DNA of 64,000 nt from Turnera subulata (GCA_028386065.3 JAKUCV010002560.1:1-64000); one strand, 5' to 3'; shown: positions 1 to 12,905, counted from the stretch's first letter. Program-made: numbers and translations. The notes: generated from the letters alone by a model not told the origin.

Positions 1-400
1 TGATTATTGTGTTGTTATACACCTTGAGGGAGGTTAGTTCCCTTGGTTAGATTCATAAGAAGAGGGGTATATCTTCTTGTGTGAGAAGTCTTGAAGTGAG
101 GTATCTTCAAGCAAGAGAGCTGAAGTTCATGTGACTTGAACTTTCAGGGTTTAGGATTCTTGTGACTAGAATTCCTAGGTTGTAACGGTTTGTTAAGCAG
201 CCATAAGCTTAACGTAGATAGTGAAATCTTCAACTGAGACTTGAAGGACTAGATTAGCCACACTAGTAGAGTGCGTGTGAACCAGGATAAATTGCTTGTG
301 TCCTTCATTCTTTCAATTCCGCATTTAATTCCTGCTTATTTCGTTTTTATTCAATTATTGCTATTCACCCCCCCTCTAGCGAAGGGCTATTGTTCTAACA
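1..400 (+). mobile_element. 3' part of a Ty1/copia LTR
   Basis: The segment ends in a CACCCCCCCTCTAG stretch followed by ...TTCTAACA, the usual look of a plant copia LTR 3' end. It is followed directly by sequence of another element's LTR (401 onward matches 19123 onward), so position 400/401 is the insertion junction. No copia primer site follows, so this is a 3' LTR or a solo LTR. The left end and the target duplication lie outside the window. Confidence 0.7.
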
Positions 401-953
401 AAACCGTTGCAAGGCGATAAGAAGTGGGCTCCCTCCTTTAAGCAAGTGTTGCCAAGTGTCCTTGACCAATCTCCTCTTGGATGATGATGATGTAAGCAAA
501 AGTGGATGGCAGGGAAAATGTCCTCACGTGACCATCGAAGCAAACAATCTCATTTTGACTCTTTTTTGTGCATGTGGAGTGATCTCAATACAATATATAT
601 AGAGTGTAAGGTCAGCTTGGTCCGGTTCTGGGCATGTCGTGGGTGCTTGCACCACTTTATGCATCTTTTCCGAATTTGTCCTTCATCTATCATATATATA
701 TATATATATATATATATTTAATACCTTATGGAAGATATTTAAAAATATATAAAATTCATCCAAATGATTGCGCTTTGGCCTAAAAACCTGCCCATTATTA
801 ATTGTTTATGCATGAAAAAATAATTAGATACTAGGACTAAAGAAATATAAAAATAATAAAAATAAAATAATAAAAATGATAAAATAAATAACATTTTGCA
901 AGTTAAAAGCTGTGAAAAAGACCCGTAAAAGAGTGCAAAGTGCGCACTCATCA
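401..953 (-). repeat. 3' LTR of element A, truncated
   Basis: On the minus strand the LTR starts TGATGAGTGCGCACTTTGC at 953 and aligns over its whole length with 19657-19123, with scattered substitutions and a longer TA run (692-716). It is cut at 401 by the copia LTR. On the minus strand it is preceded by a purine-rich tract ending GGGGTGG (967-954), the expected polypurine primer. Confidence 0.85.
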
Positions 954-2588
954 CCACCCCAAACTTAAGATTTTGCTTGTCTGCAAGCAATTATCGTGAA
1001 GAACAGGGACGAAAACGTCTTACCTATTGGAATTAACGGGACCCAATCAACCAAAGTTACACGGAAAGTCTCTAAATGTCACGGAAGAAGCCACGCTATC
1101 CAACCTGCAAGAATCGAGAGAAAAGATGCCTACATGGTCCGAATATACATTTTGTTAAGCAATTAATCTCATTGATTCTAATTCACAACTTCCCTCTTTG
1201 TTTGCTAATAATAATGAATTTGGCATTTGTAAAAACAAAAATAGGGTCAAATATGCAGATTCACTTCCCGTTCTCTACTAATGACAAGGATAGATTAACA
1301 GGAATCAAAAGGTCTTTATTCGAGTTAAAATGAGGCTTGGGTTATGTTTAAGGAAGAAAAGGATAAAGGGATTCAAAAGATGCAAATGCCCAAAAGTAGA
1401 ATGCTACCGTAACATAGCCAAGCAAAGTGTCTTTGGAATGGTTCTAATGAACATTATGTGCGCCATGGAGAGTTTTTTTGTTGCCTTCTTTCTTTTCTCT
1501 TTTTTTTTTTTGCGAGATACATCAATTCTGTGCGTCGTATCTTTTTTTTTCTTTTCTTTTTTCTGTGAAGTATCTCTCCTTTTTGAAAGCAAAACCAAAT
1601 GGTCTCTCTAATGTCGACACAGGCTGCTTGTGTTGTGCTTGTGTGTAGATGATCCACCACTTTTCTTGATGTTAGGCATATGTTAACGAAAGATGAATTT
1701 GAGCAAATGCACATGGTAGAGTATTTATGAAAAAAGTATAGTGATAGCCATAGGTTCAAAAGGTACAGGCGGTGAATGTGGGTTTATCAACGAAAAATAA
1801 TGGCTATCAGAAAAAAGGCCCGAAGTGGTTTGTGATGATCAATGTACATACTTGGGTAGGCTATATGGTCTGTGTGTGGGTACAAAAGGATGCCTTAATC
1901 CTATCCCTGAAAAACAATCATTGTGAAAATTTCGCTTTGATCGAATTATGAACCTGTTCTAAGACGAAAAAGAATTATGCCAAATGTGTTTAAACAAAAA
2001 CAAGCAAAGTCAAGAGGTTAGAAGGGAATTGAAACCAATCGGAAAAATTTACCAACAAGCGTAACTCAACCATTTGGGAACTCATCCCCAATATTCATGC
2101 AAGCAGACACGAGACTCGATTGTGGAAATTCGGAGAAATCCGTGTACTTGTGTCGGATTGGGCCCAATTAAGCCCAACGGGTTCATCTGTAACTTGCAAA
2201 AATTTATTCAAGCAAAAGGAAAAATGAAAAATAAACTAAAGAAAATTACTTATTATCATGATAAGAAAGCTAAAAAGAAATAAAAAGCCGCAGCCACTAT
2301 GCTGAAAGTATAGCCACCCCAAACTTAAAACTTGCAGTGTCCTCACTGCACAAAAATAGGCCAAAACAGAAGCAGCAATCATATTTAGCAAAAAATGAGC
2401 TTGCGGACCAAAATGTTTAAAAGAAAATAAATTGAAACAGCAAAAGAACTAAAGGAATTTGAACTTGCTGCTTTTATTTGTGGAAAAAGGGAAAGAATCA
2501 TGGGTTGCCTCCCTCGCAGCGCTTCTTTAACGTCTTGTAGCTGGACTCGGAGCTCCTCATGCTGAAGGTGGGTTGGAGACCGGTTGCA
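954..2588 (-). other. 3' non-coding region of element A
   Basis: No credible gene. On the minus strand the hallmark GGGAGGCAACCC, which follows pol in Athila/Tat elements, lies at about 2511-2500. The phrase TTAAGTTTGGGGTGG occurs twice, near 2325-2310 and next to the LTR at 968-954. A T/A-rich low-complexity run lies at 1494-1565. Confidence 0.65.
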
Positions 2589-5137
2589 CTACCTCTTGTC
2601 CGGTAGGCTCTCCAGGATCATAAAGCTTTGGCAACAAGACTCGGTTTCTAATTCTGAGGTCTTGTTTTTTGATGATACTCCCATGCCAGTGTTTGGATCT
2701 TTCTCTGCCAGTTTTATGAGTATAAACTGGGGATTAATCCTTATAAGATCATCGGTAGAATATTCAATTGTCTTCTTGTGAGATCTCAACTCTTTCAGCA
2801 ATGTATCTTCCTCTTCCTCAGTTAAACTTGCATTTATGTCTTCTGGAAGTGTGGAGTTTGTTCCCAGTAATGCACATCCGACCTCAGGAGGTAAAGGTTT
2901 CATCTTAACCTTCAGAGCATTTTCTTCTGTCAAGTCTTTTGGCATCGCATCTAACTTCTCAAATCTCATGTCTTCTTCTGCAGACGCCAAAGACAAGACA
3001 TCTGGTTGGCGTTATCTAGATCCTTAACGCTTTTTTTATGGGCGAGGCATGCCTACATGGGATTTGCAAAGTGTGCCCGTGCTGCAATTTCTTCAACTGC
3101 TTCTTCAACTATGTCAAGTCGATTGCACGAGTTGTCTAATACTCTATTACGAATCTCTTCATCAACAGCGAAGCAAATCTTTTCAGACCCGACATGTAAT
3201 ATGATCTTCCCGCCCTTGACATCGATGATGGCTCCAACAGTTGCCAAAAAGGGTCGTCCGAGGATGATGGGTACGTGGTTGTCGACCTCCATGTCTAGAA
3301 CCACAAAATCAACTGGGACGAAGAAGTTCCCAACTTTGATAGGAACATCCTCCAAAATTCCCACTAGATACTTGACAGACCTATCTGCTAGGTGGAGTGA
3401 CATAGCAGTAGGTTTCATATTCCCTAGGGTGAGTTGCTTGCTGATTGACAAAGGGATTACACTAACACTTGCGCCAAGATCGCAAAGTACTCTCTCGATG
3501 CGTACCCTCCCTATATCGCAGGGGATTGTGAATGTTACGGGATCCAGAAGTTTGTTTTGAATGATTGCGCTACACTCGCCCGTCAAGGCCACTATCCCGT
3601 AATTGATCAACTTATTCTTATTGGACAAGATCTCCTTTAATAACTTGGTGTATGTGCCTATCTGGGACACGGCCTCGATGAACGGAATGTTAATGTAGAG
3701 CTTCTTCATGATCTCAAGGAATCGAGCAAACTTCTTGTCGTGAACCAGTGGGTTGAGCTGTTGAGGGAAGGGAATAGGTGGAACATAAGCCTTAACTTCA
3801 TCCTTCTTTGCCTTTCCCTTTTCGGCTGACACAGCCTGCTCATGCTCCGTAGGCTTGTCTTTTTGCATGGCCTGGCCATGCTCTGCTTCTTGTACCGGGG
3901 TTGGAGGTTGTTGTCGCTCCGCATACTGAGTACCACTCTTAAGAGCGATTGCATTACGTTGAGCGTTGGGTTTAACCTCCGGTTTAGCTGGTAGTTTGCC
4001 TGAATTGCCCTGACTAGAGCCTGCTTGAGCAATCTGACATTCAAGGCTGTTTATTTTATTAGAAAGCACTTTCAAAACCTGCCGCTGTTCATCCATGAAT
4101 GAGTTGAGTAAGGACTGCAAGTCATGTTTAGCAGTCGGCTAGTACGCCTGTTGGAATGCTTGTGGAGGTTTCTTTGGAGGAAATCCAGGAGGGCCTCTTC
4201 TGGTTGGATTTTGGTTGGACTGCTGAGGCTTCCTAGAGAAGTTAGGATGATCCCTCCAACCTGGGTTGAAGGTGTTCGAGTAAGGGTCCCTCTGGACTCG
4301 TTGACTAACTTGCTCGTGGTATGGTTTCTCATAGCCACCCTCTGTTGGGCACTCCGAATAACTCCCTTCACATCTTTAACAGGAATGGGACTGTCCCTTC
4401 CCATTCATCTTCAAGAACGCCGACAGCTTTTTCGCCAGGTATCTCAGCAGGCCATTCAAATTTACTGCTGGCGATGTGCTCGAACAGGTCATACACATCC
4501 TCAGCGTCTTTGGCTAAAGCAATGCCTCCAGCTGCAGCATCAACATGTCTCCGGAGGGACTCACATAGGCCAGCACAGAATTTCTCCACGATCAGCCAAT
4601 TAGGAAGGCCATGCTGTGGGCATCTTCTTAGTGCACCTTTAAACCTTTCCCACACATCGTAGAACGATTCATTGGCTTTTTGTTCGAACTCCATTATGTT
4701 GTTCCTTAATATCATGGCCTTGCTGGGCGGGAAAAATTTCTTCAGAAATGCCTGTGATAAGACAGCCCATGTATCAAATGTCCCAGGTGCTTGTGCAGTT
4801 AACCACGCCTTCGCCTTGTCCTTGAGTGAGAAAGGAAAGCTCGCAGCTTGATAGCTTCTTCGAAGACTCCATTCACTTTGATTGTGTCACAGATTTCCAG
4901 GAAATCTTGCAAATGCTGATTTGGGTCTTCAATGGAGGAACCCCCGAAAGGCTCATTTTGGACCATCTTGATCAGGGCTGGCTTTAGCTCAAATTTGTTC
5001 GCTTGCACAACTGGGCGGACCACACTGGACTTTGCAAGGGTTGCATCGGGGATGGAGAAATCCCGGATTGGTCTATGCCGAGGTCCGTATTGGACTCCCT
5101 CGATCTCCTCGATGACGCATCTTACGTGTCCCTCCAT
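2589..5137 (-). pseudogene. gag-protease-start of RT of element A
   Basis: Minus strand, with an ATG at 5137. Residues such as FSIPDATLAKSS and NEDPNQHL-like IEDPNQHL mark an Athila/Tat gag. A frameshift near 4840 separates the N-terminal part from the ERFKGALRRCPQHGLPNWL part (4715-4368). The CCHC knuckle is degenerate. A long open stretch (4120-3053) holds the aspartic protease with the active-site motif CDLGASVSVIP near 3489-3455 and the downstream ILGRPFLAT motif. After a stop, 2996-2589 covers the linker before RT (LKPLPPEVGCALLG-like, then KKTIEYSTDDL) and ends abruptly. RT proper, RNase H and integrase are absent: an internal deletion joins this point to the 3' region. Domain names come from known Athila order; the breaks are seen directly. 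Confidence 0.85.
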
Positions 5138-5268
5138 CTCTCCTCTAGTAAAACTTGAAGAAACCTGAAAAAAAAATAGAAAAAAAACTACCCAAACGGG
5201 TGAAAAAGAAAATGAAAAATAAAAATTTAGATTAACCTAATCACTAAGTTAAATAATATTAACGTCGT

Positions 5269-5286
5269 TCCCCAGCAACGGCCCCA
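5269..5286 (-). other. Primer-binding site of element A (tRNA-Asp type)
   Basis: On the minus strand this reads TGGGGCCGTTGCTGGGGA, two changes from the site TGGCGCCGTTGCCGGGGA present in element B. It lies a few bases inside the 5' LTR end at 5293. Confidence 0.75.
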
Positions 5287-5323
5287 AAAACATGATAGCT
5301 TCCTACAAGTATACATGGTTGTT

Positions 5324-5560
5324 ACCAACAAGGTGTTGGCGCAGTGGTCCAGCATGCTGTGGCCCCTTAACTCACACGTCCCGGGTTCGATCCGGAGAAA
5401 CATGGAGGTATGGAAAATGCACCTGTTGGGAGTGGTTAAATATGTTGGACCCCGCTCGTGGTCTTAGGCTAAATGCCCGGGAAGCGAGATTGGGTGTCGA
5501 GCCACGGATGAGATTAGTCTGGCTTGTCGAGCTGGGATACTCATTAGTATATAAAAAAAA
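5324..5560 (+). mobile_element. tRNA-derived SINE with 17-bp target duplication
   Basis: A pol III A-box-like TGGCGCAGTGG lies at 5337-5347 and a B-box-like GGGTTCGATCC at about 5383-5393. The body ends in a short A-run (5552-5560). The perfect repeat AAGTATACATGGTTGTT flanks it at 5307-5323 and 5561-5577, typical of LINE-mediated insertion. Length is about 237 bp. The family name is not known to me. Confidence 0.9.
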
Positions 5561-6498
5561 AAGTATACATGGTTGTTGTAGGACACAAGGTCGTCACACA
5601 GGGATCCTTACTATGTACTATTTAACCGAGCAATTTATGATTATCTAGAATAATAATAAAATGTTGAGGATTGATGTTTAATTTGGAAAACTTAAAGTAG
5701 TTAAAGACGATTAAAATCAATAATATTAAACATCTAGGACTTTTGGAGAATTCCTTGCCAACATTTCCATGCAATTAAGCTTCGCATAAGCAGACCATGT
5801 TCTGTCACTACACAGCTAGCCTATATAAAATCTATAAATTAAATCTGAAAATAAACTCTTTTAAAAGAAACTGTAAATCTAAGCTAGATCAATAACCTAC
5901 TCTCGTAGTGCCGTAAAATCCATTCCTAATTTATTTCCACTATCCATTTGCCAGTGATAAAATAAACTAAGAGCATTAAGAAATGCACCTACTAAATCTC
6001 CAATAAAAATCAAGCCTCCCTCGAGGTCGGTTTTTATAGCCCGGTTAATGTTTTTCTATAGGCAAGCGACGCTGTCACTTAACGTTTCCCTATTATAAAT
6101 TTATGCTAAACGATGGCCAATCAATTTAATATAGTGAAGTTTTATTACCGGATTAAAAGAGAATAAATTCAGAAATAAAACTTTAATTGAATGTGCATGG
6201 AAACATTAACTAGTTCATCCCCTAATCCTAGACAAGAATTTTAGCAAGACATAGCTTTAAAGAAAATAACACATACTTGGAAACAATTCAACATAATTAA
6301 TTCAAGGAATGAACTTACAAGTAGAAGGAGCCAACTTTGAACCAAAAAGGACAATTCTCCAAGAATAGAATTTTTCCAAAAGCTACTGCCAACTAGAAAT
6401 TACAAAGTAACAAAAGTAAGTACAAGTCCTAAGCTACTTGTGTTTTTGCCGATTTGAGTTGGATGTAGAACTTGATGCCTTTGTCTTCTAGTGTGGTC

Positions 6499-6508
6499 CT
6501 TTATATAG
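6499..6508 (-). promoter_or_regulatory. TATA box of element A 5' LTR
   Basis: The minus strand reads TATATAAAGG, roughly 640 bp (after removing B) from the LTR start at 19657, a normal place for the U3/R boundary. Confidence 0.6.
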
Positions 6509-6554
6509 TGATGGGAAGATGGGAATGATTGGTTGGAAATTGTTTGTAGTGGCG

Positions 6555-8384
6555 TGATAACATCTAAATGTTAGTGTTTTTATGATGGTTTTTAATGGCT
6601 TTTACTATGTATTCTTGGTTGATTATGTGTATAATCTTTATATTATTGCATTGTGTCAATTAGTACTTCAATTTTGCTGATTAAGTATTTTTATCAGGAA
6701 TTTATCATTTTTACTGAAGAATGGAAGCTTTTTAGCCAAGTTTGGAAACCAGACCCAATTTAGGAAACTTTCTGCAGTGAGCGCAGCCGACTATTTTGAA
6801 AATTTTGGGAGTTCTAGGCATCAAAATTAAGTGAGACCAATTGGAGACGAAACTAGACTTCTGATCTTTCTATGGATTAAATTTCATAATTTTTGGACGA
6901 GTCTACAAGGAGCAGTAATTATTTTAATCTAGCCCAGGATGCAGATTTTTCTGTGCCGATCCAGGCCTAGTGTTTCGGTGATATCTTGAGCTATAGACGT
7001 CTAATTGAAGAGTTCTTTTTATGAAAAGAAAGCTGAGGATATTATCTAGAACTTCATAGCAGAGCCCAACACCCAGTTCAGACGTCTTCTAGGAGTTAGG
7101 TGGTATGCAATTTTTGGGTCAGAAAATAGGCAAAAGTCCAACTTGGAGTGCAAGTCAAGAATTCTATTTCCATTCAAAGAAGGAGAGCCCCACCGACTTC
7201 CAGCAGCTAAAGATAGTATAAAAGAACCCCCTAGGTCGGCATATTCAGGAGGCAGAAGTGAGAGGGCAAAGCTCTGCCGAATTGGTTAGTTATTAGGTCA
7301 CACACACTAGTAGGGTTAGGGTTTTCACACTTTTGGGTCCTCTAGGTGGTTCCGAATTCCTTATCCAATTTCAAAGGTTATTCCCCACGACAATTCAACG
7401 TTTTCCAGCATGATTTGAAAGTTTAAAGTCACAGAATCACCAGTTCAAGTGCAGCAGAAGTCGTCAACCAGAGGAGCACAAGTCGACGCCATCATCACCA
7501 ACACAATCGGCTACCCGACTTCACTAACTCTCTATTTTATTCGATTTTCTTTCTGTTTAATTTTTTACTTGATGAATTCTTGTGAGATTTTGATGATTTG
7601 CTATTTTATTATGATGAACTAATTCTCTAATCTAGGATTAGGGATGTAGCCAATTACTTCTATTGTTTTATTATATATGAATTGATGTTTATTCAATTGA
7701 TTTTGTTGATTGTTCAATCTATGTGTGCCGAATTTATTATCTACTTTGGATTGATTCTTATTGATTGCAACATGCGAGAGCTGCGTGATTTATGTGATGA
7801 TTCCTAGAAGAACATAGATTGATTGATGCTAAAATATGCGAGAGTTGATAGTTTCTTAGGGTTAGATTGATTGTTTTGTGCTTAATGAGTTTAGTATTGA
7901 TGCTAGGCTATGCGAGAGCTAGGTAGTATTCTTTGCCGAATATTTGATTCAACATGCGAAAGCTAAGGATTAAGACATTAGAAACAATTGCCCACAATCA
8001 CACATCAATAGGAGATATCGATTCCATGAATAATAAACCTAGATAGTAATTGTGTGAATCCCGAATTCCTAAATTGCTTTAGATATTGATAGAACCACAC
8101 TTTAGATTAAGTCTGCGATTTTATTTCTTTTTATTTGTTAGTTTTGACATCACCTTTCACCATTTTTTATTTGATTTGCCTAGATAATCGTAAGTTGTGA
8201 CATTAGGTAGTACTTATTTCCCTTGTTCCGTAGATCGACCTTGATTAGACTACTACACTACATAGTACACTGTGCGCTTGCAGTTTGCAATCGTTGCGTT
8301 TACTCGTAAGTTATTTGTGTGTCGTGTTGTGAATTGATCAAGAATTATAAATTTGAAAAAGTCACGCGTAAATAAAATGCATCA
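6555..8384 (+). repeat. 5' LTR of element B
   Basis: 1830 bp, aligning end to end with 17210-19056. It contains four spaced copies of ATGCGAGAGCT or one-base variants (7772, 7836, 7910, 7953). No coding sequence. Confidence 0.9.
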
Positions 8385-8392
8385 AGCTTTTC

Positions 8393-8410
8393 TGGCGCCG
8401 TTGCCGGGGA
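8393..8410 (+). other. Primer-binding site of element B (tRNA-Asp)
   Basis: TGGCGCCGTTGCCGGGGA, the tRNA-Asp 3'-end complement known from Athila elements, eight bases after the 5' LTR. Confidence 0.9.
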
Positions 8411-8549
8411 ACAAATGGTTTTAATACTATTGAGATTGCAGCTAGATTACTTTAGGTTTTATTTTTCGCATTAGTTTCTTTTTATTTCTTTTTATTTTTT
8501 TAATCGATTTTTGCTTTTCTTTTTTACATAGTGTTGTTGGTTTTGGTTG

Positions 8550-10133
8550 ATGCCCAAGACGAGACGCGGTGCTTCATCGAGTCCAATTCCTGAGATCAAT
8601 CCGAAGATCGAGAGAACATTACACAAGCAACTACGCGCGAACAAGCGAAAGCAGAAGCAAGTTGTAGAGCCTGTGGAGTTTGTTCTAGACACTGAAATAG
8701 AAGAGGAAGCAGAAGTTGTAGCAGATAATTTCGAGTCAGTCATCATGGCAGAAGAAGGAAACTAGACATTGCGTGACTACTCAACACCGAGTTTGGATAT
8801 CGTGCAGTCAAGCATTGCAAGGCCAACGATCAATGCCAACAATTTCGAACTGAAGACAGCACTCATTCACATGGTGCAACAGGAACAATTTGGAGGCTTG
8901 GATAATGAGGACCCGAATCAACATCTACAGATGTTTACAAAGATTTGTGATTTGATCAAGATTAATGGGGCGACTGATGATGCAATTCGACTTCGATTAT
9001 TCCCGTTTTCTTTGCAAGGCAAGGCTAAGAAGTGGTTGAAGTCAGGAGCAGCTGGAACTTACAAGATGTGGGAGGAGCTTTCAAAGGCTTTTCTTGCCAA
9101 ATATTATCCACCTGATAAAGCAGCACGTATCCGGAGCAAGATTACATCATTCACTCAATACGATGGAGAAAGTTTATGTGAAGCATGGGAACGTTACAAG
9201 AATCTTATTCAAGGATGCCCACAACATGGATTACCCGAATGGCTTGTAGTTCAATCGTTCTTAAATGGTTTAAATGAGCCTTTGTGCATGAGTTTGGACG
9301 CAGCTTCAGGAGGGGCATTCATGGCGCAAGCACCCGATGTGGCGTATCAGAAGTTGGAGACGATGGCGAGTAATAGTTACCAGAGCTCTTCACGATCAAA
9401 CAACAAGCGAGTAGCTGTAATTCTGGAAGTGGAGACAGTGACAATGCTTAATTCGAAGCTAGATTCTTTGAGTCAGCAGGTGAAATCATGTGTTGCTGCT
9501 GTTATGCCAAGTTTAATTTGCGATAAATGTGCAGGTGCTGGACACAATTCAATGAATTGTCCAACCGGAGACGACTTGATGATTGAGCAGATGAACTGCA
9601 TTCATCAACGCCAACAACAACGAGGACCCTACACCAACAGATACAATCCGGAATGGAGGAATCATCCTAATTTCTCATGGAGGGAGACCAACCCAAACCA
9701 GCAAGGCAACTTTCAAAGGAACAATTATGGGCAGAAGAGTTCAAGCATGCAAATTCCGAAGAATCAAGATATGGATCTTACATCTACTATGAAAGCCATA
9801 ATGGAGACTCAAATTATGCAAACGGAAATGATGCAAGGATTCAACAATCGGATGGAGAATATGGAGACTCACTCGAAGATGCTTGAGACGCAACTTGCAC
9901 AACAAGCAGAGGCGATCATGAGGACACCAGGAAACCTACCAGGACAGCCCACAATCAATCCGAGAGAGCAAGTCAAGGCTGTAGCACTTAGAAGTGACAA
10001 GCAATTAGATGATCCTTATCCACTTAAAGAAAATGAAGCCGACACCATCATTAAGCAAGAAGAAGAAGATGAGCAACCGAAAGTAGAGAAGCAGTTACTT
10101 GAAAAGGGAGCAGAGGAAAAGAAGCAAGAGTAA
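8550..10133 (+). pseudogene. gag of element B
   Basis: The reading frame starts at an ATG (MPKTRRGASSSP), has one in-frame TAG at 8763, then continues uninterrupted to 10133. Athila/Tat gag signatures are clear: NEDPNQHLQMF, PFSLQGKAKKWL, WERYKNLIQGCPQHGLPEWL. A CX2CX4HX4C zinc knuckle (CDKCAGAGHNSMNC) lies near 9518-9560. The C-terminal part is acidic and Lys/Glu-rich. Apart from the single stop this gag is complete; it would form the capsid-like particle. Confidence 0.9.
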
Positions 10134-10893
10134 GGGAAGTGGATTCCAAGTGGAAGCTAGTGAAGCAGAAAAGAGAGCAACCGAAGGAGATATGGCTTGA
10201 AGTCAAAGATTATGAACCACCAGTTCCATTCCCTCAGCGACTTCAGTAGAGCAAAATAGACGAACAATTCGGGAGATTTCTTGAACATTTAAAGAAATTG
10301 CATATTAATGTTTCAGTTACTGAAGTAATTTCTCAAATGCCTACTTATGCTAAATTTCTCAAGGAAATTCTTTCCAGGAAAAGGAAGCTAGAAGATTACG
10401 AGACAGTGGCTTTCACGGAGGAGTGCAATGCAATCCTGCAGAACAAGTTGTCGCCGAAACTGAAGGACCCTGGAAGTTTCTCTATTCCTTATGCATTGAG
10501 CGAGCTCTATGTGATTTGGGAGCCAGTGTTAGTCTTATTCCAAAGCAAATTGCTGAGAAGCTAGATATTGGAGACATGAAGCCGACTACCATCTCTCTTC
10601 AGCTTGCGGATCGATCTGTCAAATATCCAGTAGGGATATTAGAGGATATTCCAGTCAAGGTTGGGAAGTTCTTTGTACCAGTCGATTTTGTGGTGCTCGA
10701 CATGGAAATTGATTTTCAAATGTCGATTGTTCTTGGGAGGCCGTTCTTAGCTACTGCTGGAGCTCAAATTGATGTTCGTGATGGAAAGCTTACTTTGGGA
10801 ATGAGAAAATCGAGTTCAATGTCTTTCGTGCAACCGAAGGACCACTTGAAGAAGACAGTTGTTTCCGAGTTGATTTTATTGATGATGCCGTGA
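10134..10893 (+). pseudogene. Aspartic protease region of element B
   Basis: Past the gag stop the sequence continues with PPVPFPQRL and KFLKEILSRKRKL, typical of the gag-protease linker. A frameshift near 10500 moves the frame to the protease core CDLGASVSLIPK (active-site Asp at about 10513) and VLGRPFLAT. Several stops lie in 10134-10260. Very close to the protease of element A. Cleavage of the polyprotein would be its role; it is no longer translatable as one piece. Confidence 0.88.
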
Positions 10894-12623
10894 AGGAAGT
10901 GAGTAAAGTAGCAAGTAGTGACGATCAACTTTTGAATTGTTTGGTGACGAGTGACACTACTGAAGATGATGATTTGGAGATTGCCCAAAGTGCAGAAATT
11001 TTGCAATCCACGCCACCGTTGGAAGCGACCGAAGACAAGAGCTATGAGTTGATTGGAGAAGAGAAGAAAGATGACGTTCGGAGCGTGCCGAAGGTAGAGC
11101 TAAAACCATTACCATCTAAACTACGGTATGCATTCTTATGTCCCGACTCTACATATCCTGTTATTATCAATGCCGAGTTGAGTAAAGTAGAGGAGGAGAT
11201 GCTACTAGATGTACTTTGGAAGCATAGAAAAGCTATTGGATATTCTGTTGAGGACTTGAAGGGGATTAGTCCTACATTCTGCATGCATCGGATTTTTCTT
11301 GAGGAAGGTAGCAAACCGAGTATTGAAAGTCAAAAAAGGCTTAATGAGAATATGAAGGAAGTTGTGAAAAAGAAAATTCTTAAGCTTCTTGATGCAGGGA
11401 TTATTTATCCGATTTCTGACAGTGAATAGGTAGCCCCAGTTCACGTGGTATCGAAGAAAGGAGGAATGACAGTGGTCAAGAACAAGGATGATGAGTTGAT
11501 TCCTACGAGGACTGTTATAGGTGGAGAATGTGTATTGATTATAGGAAGCTGAACAGTGCTACGCGCAAGGATCACTTTCCACTACCGTTTATTGATCAAA
11601 TGCTTGAGCGATTAGCTAAACATTCTTATTATTGCTATTTGGACGGATATTCGGGATTCTTTCAGATACCTATTCACCCGAATGATCAAGAGAAGACGAC
11701 ATTCACTTGTCCATATGGAACTTTTGCTTATCGACGGATGCCTTTTGTGCTGTGCAACGCACCAACCACTTTTCAGAGATGCATGATGGCGATTTTCTCT
11801 GATTACATAGAGAAGATTATGGAGGTTTTCATGGATGACTTTTCCGTCTACGGGAAGACATTTGAGGATTGTTTATCTAACCTATCAAGAGGTACTTACA
11901 AGATGTGAGGAGACTAATTTGGTGCTTAATTGGAAAAAATGCCATTTTGTGGTACAAGAAGGAATTGTTCTTGGACACTTAGTTTCCGAACGTGGGACTG
12001 AAGTAGGCAAAGCCAAGATAGATGTGATAGAGACCTTACCTCCGCCGAATTTAGTCAGGGCAATTCGCAGTTTTCTTGGACATGCGGATTTTACAGAAGA
12101 TTCATTAAGGATTTCCCAAAGGTAGCCAAATCTCTTACCAATCTCTTTAATAAAGATGTGCCTTTCGTCTTTGATGAACACTGTATGGAAGCATTCGACA
12201 AGCTCAAGAAGGAGCTAATTTCGGCACCCATCATTCAACCCCCTGATTATTCACTTCTGTTCGAGATTATGTGTGATGCAAGCGACTATGCTGTAGGCGC
12301 AGTCTTAGGACAACACCAAGATGGGAAGATGCACGCCATTTACTATGCAAGCAAGACTCTAGATGATGCTCAAGTTAATTATGCAACTACGGAGAAGGAG
12401 ATTAGCTGTTGTATTTGCAATTGACAAGTTCAGGAGTTACCTTTTGGGTTCCAAGGTGATTGTTCACACGGACCATGCTGCATTGAAGTATTTGCTCCAG
12501 AAGAAAGATGCTAAACCAAGACTTCTTCGATGGATTCTTATGTTGCAAGAATTCGACCTAGAGATCAAGGACAAGAAAGGAACAGAGAACATAGTTGCTG
12601 ATCATTTATCAAGATTGCAATAG
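10890..12623 (+). pseudogene. Reverse transcriptase and RNase H of element B
   Basis: The linker and RT start are open from 10890 to a TAG at 11427 that replaces the Trp usually following SDSE. The RT core 11528-11908 has CIDYRKLN, YLDGYSGFFQI, MPFVLCNAPTTFQRCM and the catalytic FMDDFSVYG. Frameshifts follow near 11880, 12125 and 12400. RNase H is recognisable from DASDYAVGAVLGQ and [11 protein letters not shown], and ends VADHLSRLQ at 12623. The catalytic Asp pair of RT (FMDD) is intact at sequence level but the frame is broken at least four times. Order and motifs match Athila pol. Confidence 0.92.
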
Positions 12624-12905
12624 GAGTAAGACGAGAAGCAAGAAGAGGAGAAGCCGATTAATGACGCACTGCCGGACGATTACTCGCCATGGTCAATGCG
12701 ATTTCCACAAAGAAACCTCCTTGGTTTGCCGAGTTCGTTGATTATCTATATCGCATGGGATACATTCCTTCGGATGAGAGCAATTTTGATCAAGTCTACA
12801 ATCAAGGCGATTTTCATGGGAGGCGATTCACCGAAAAGCTTCATGATCCACCATAACCGCCCATCCATCCAGTCCAGCTAAGACGACAGTAAAGAAACGC
12901 TGTGT
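12624..12905 (+). pseudogene. Integrase remnant of element B
   Basis: After RNase H a frame still reads PWFAEFVDYL, the stretch that normally precedes integrase, followed by about 35 unrecognised residues and a stop near 12854. The sequence then goes straight to the post-pol hallmark GGGAGGCAACCC (12907-12918). The HHCC zinc finger, DDE core and C-terminal domain are missing, about 1 kb less than a normal element. Confidence 0.75.

Larger units (their letters stand above)
5293..6554 (-). repeat. 5' LTR of element A, downstream piece
   Basis: On the minus strand this piece follows directly from 19062 and ends ...GCTATCA at 5293, a few bases before the primer site. It holds the TATA box (6508-6499) and a SINE insertion. 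Its 3' LTR counterpart is not in the window because the 3' LTR is cut at 401. Confidence 0.75.

Noticed and set aside
5337..5393. tRNA gene
   Set aside because: A and B boxes exist but no cloverleaf is complete, and the unit has a SINE body, A-tail and 17-bp target duplication.
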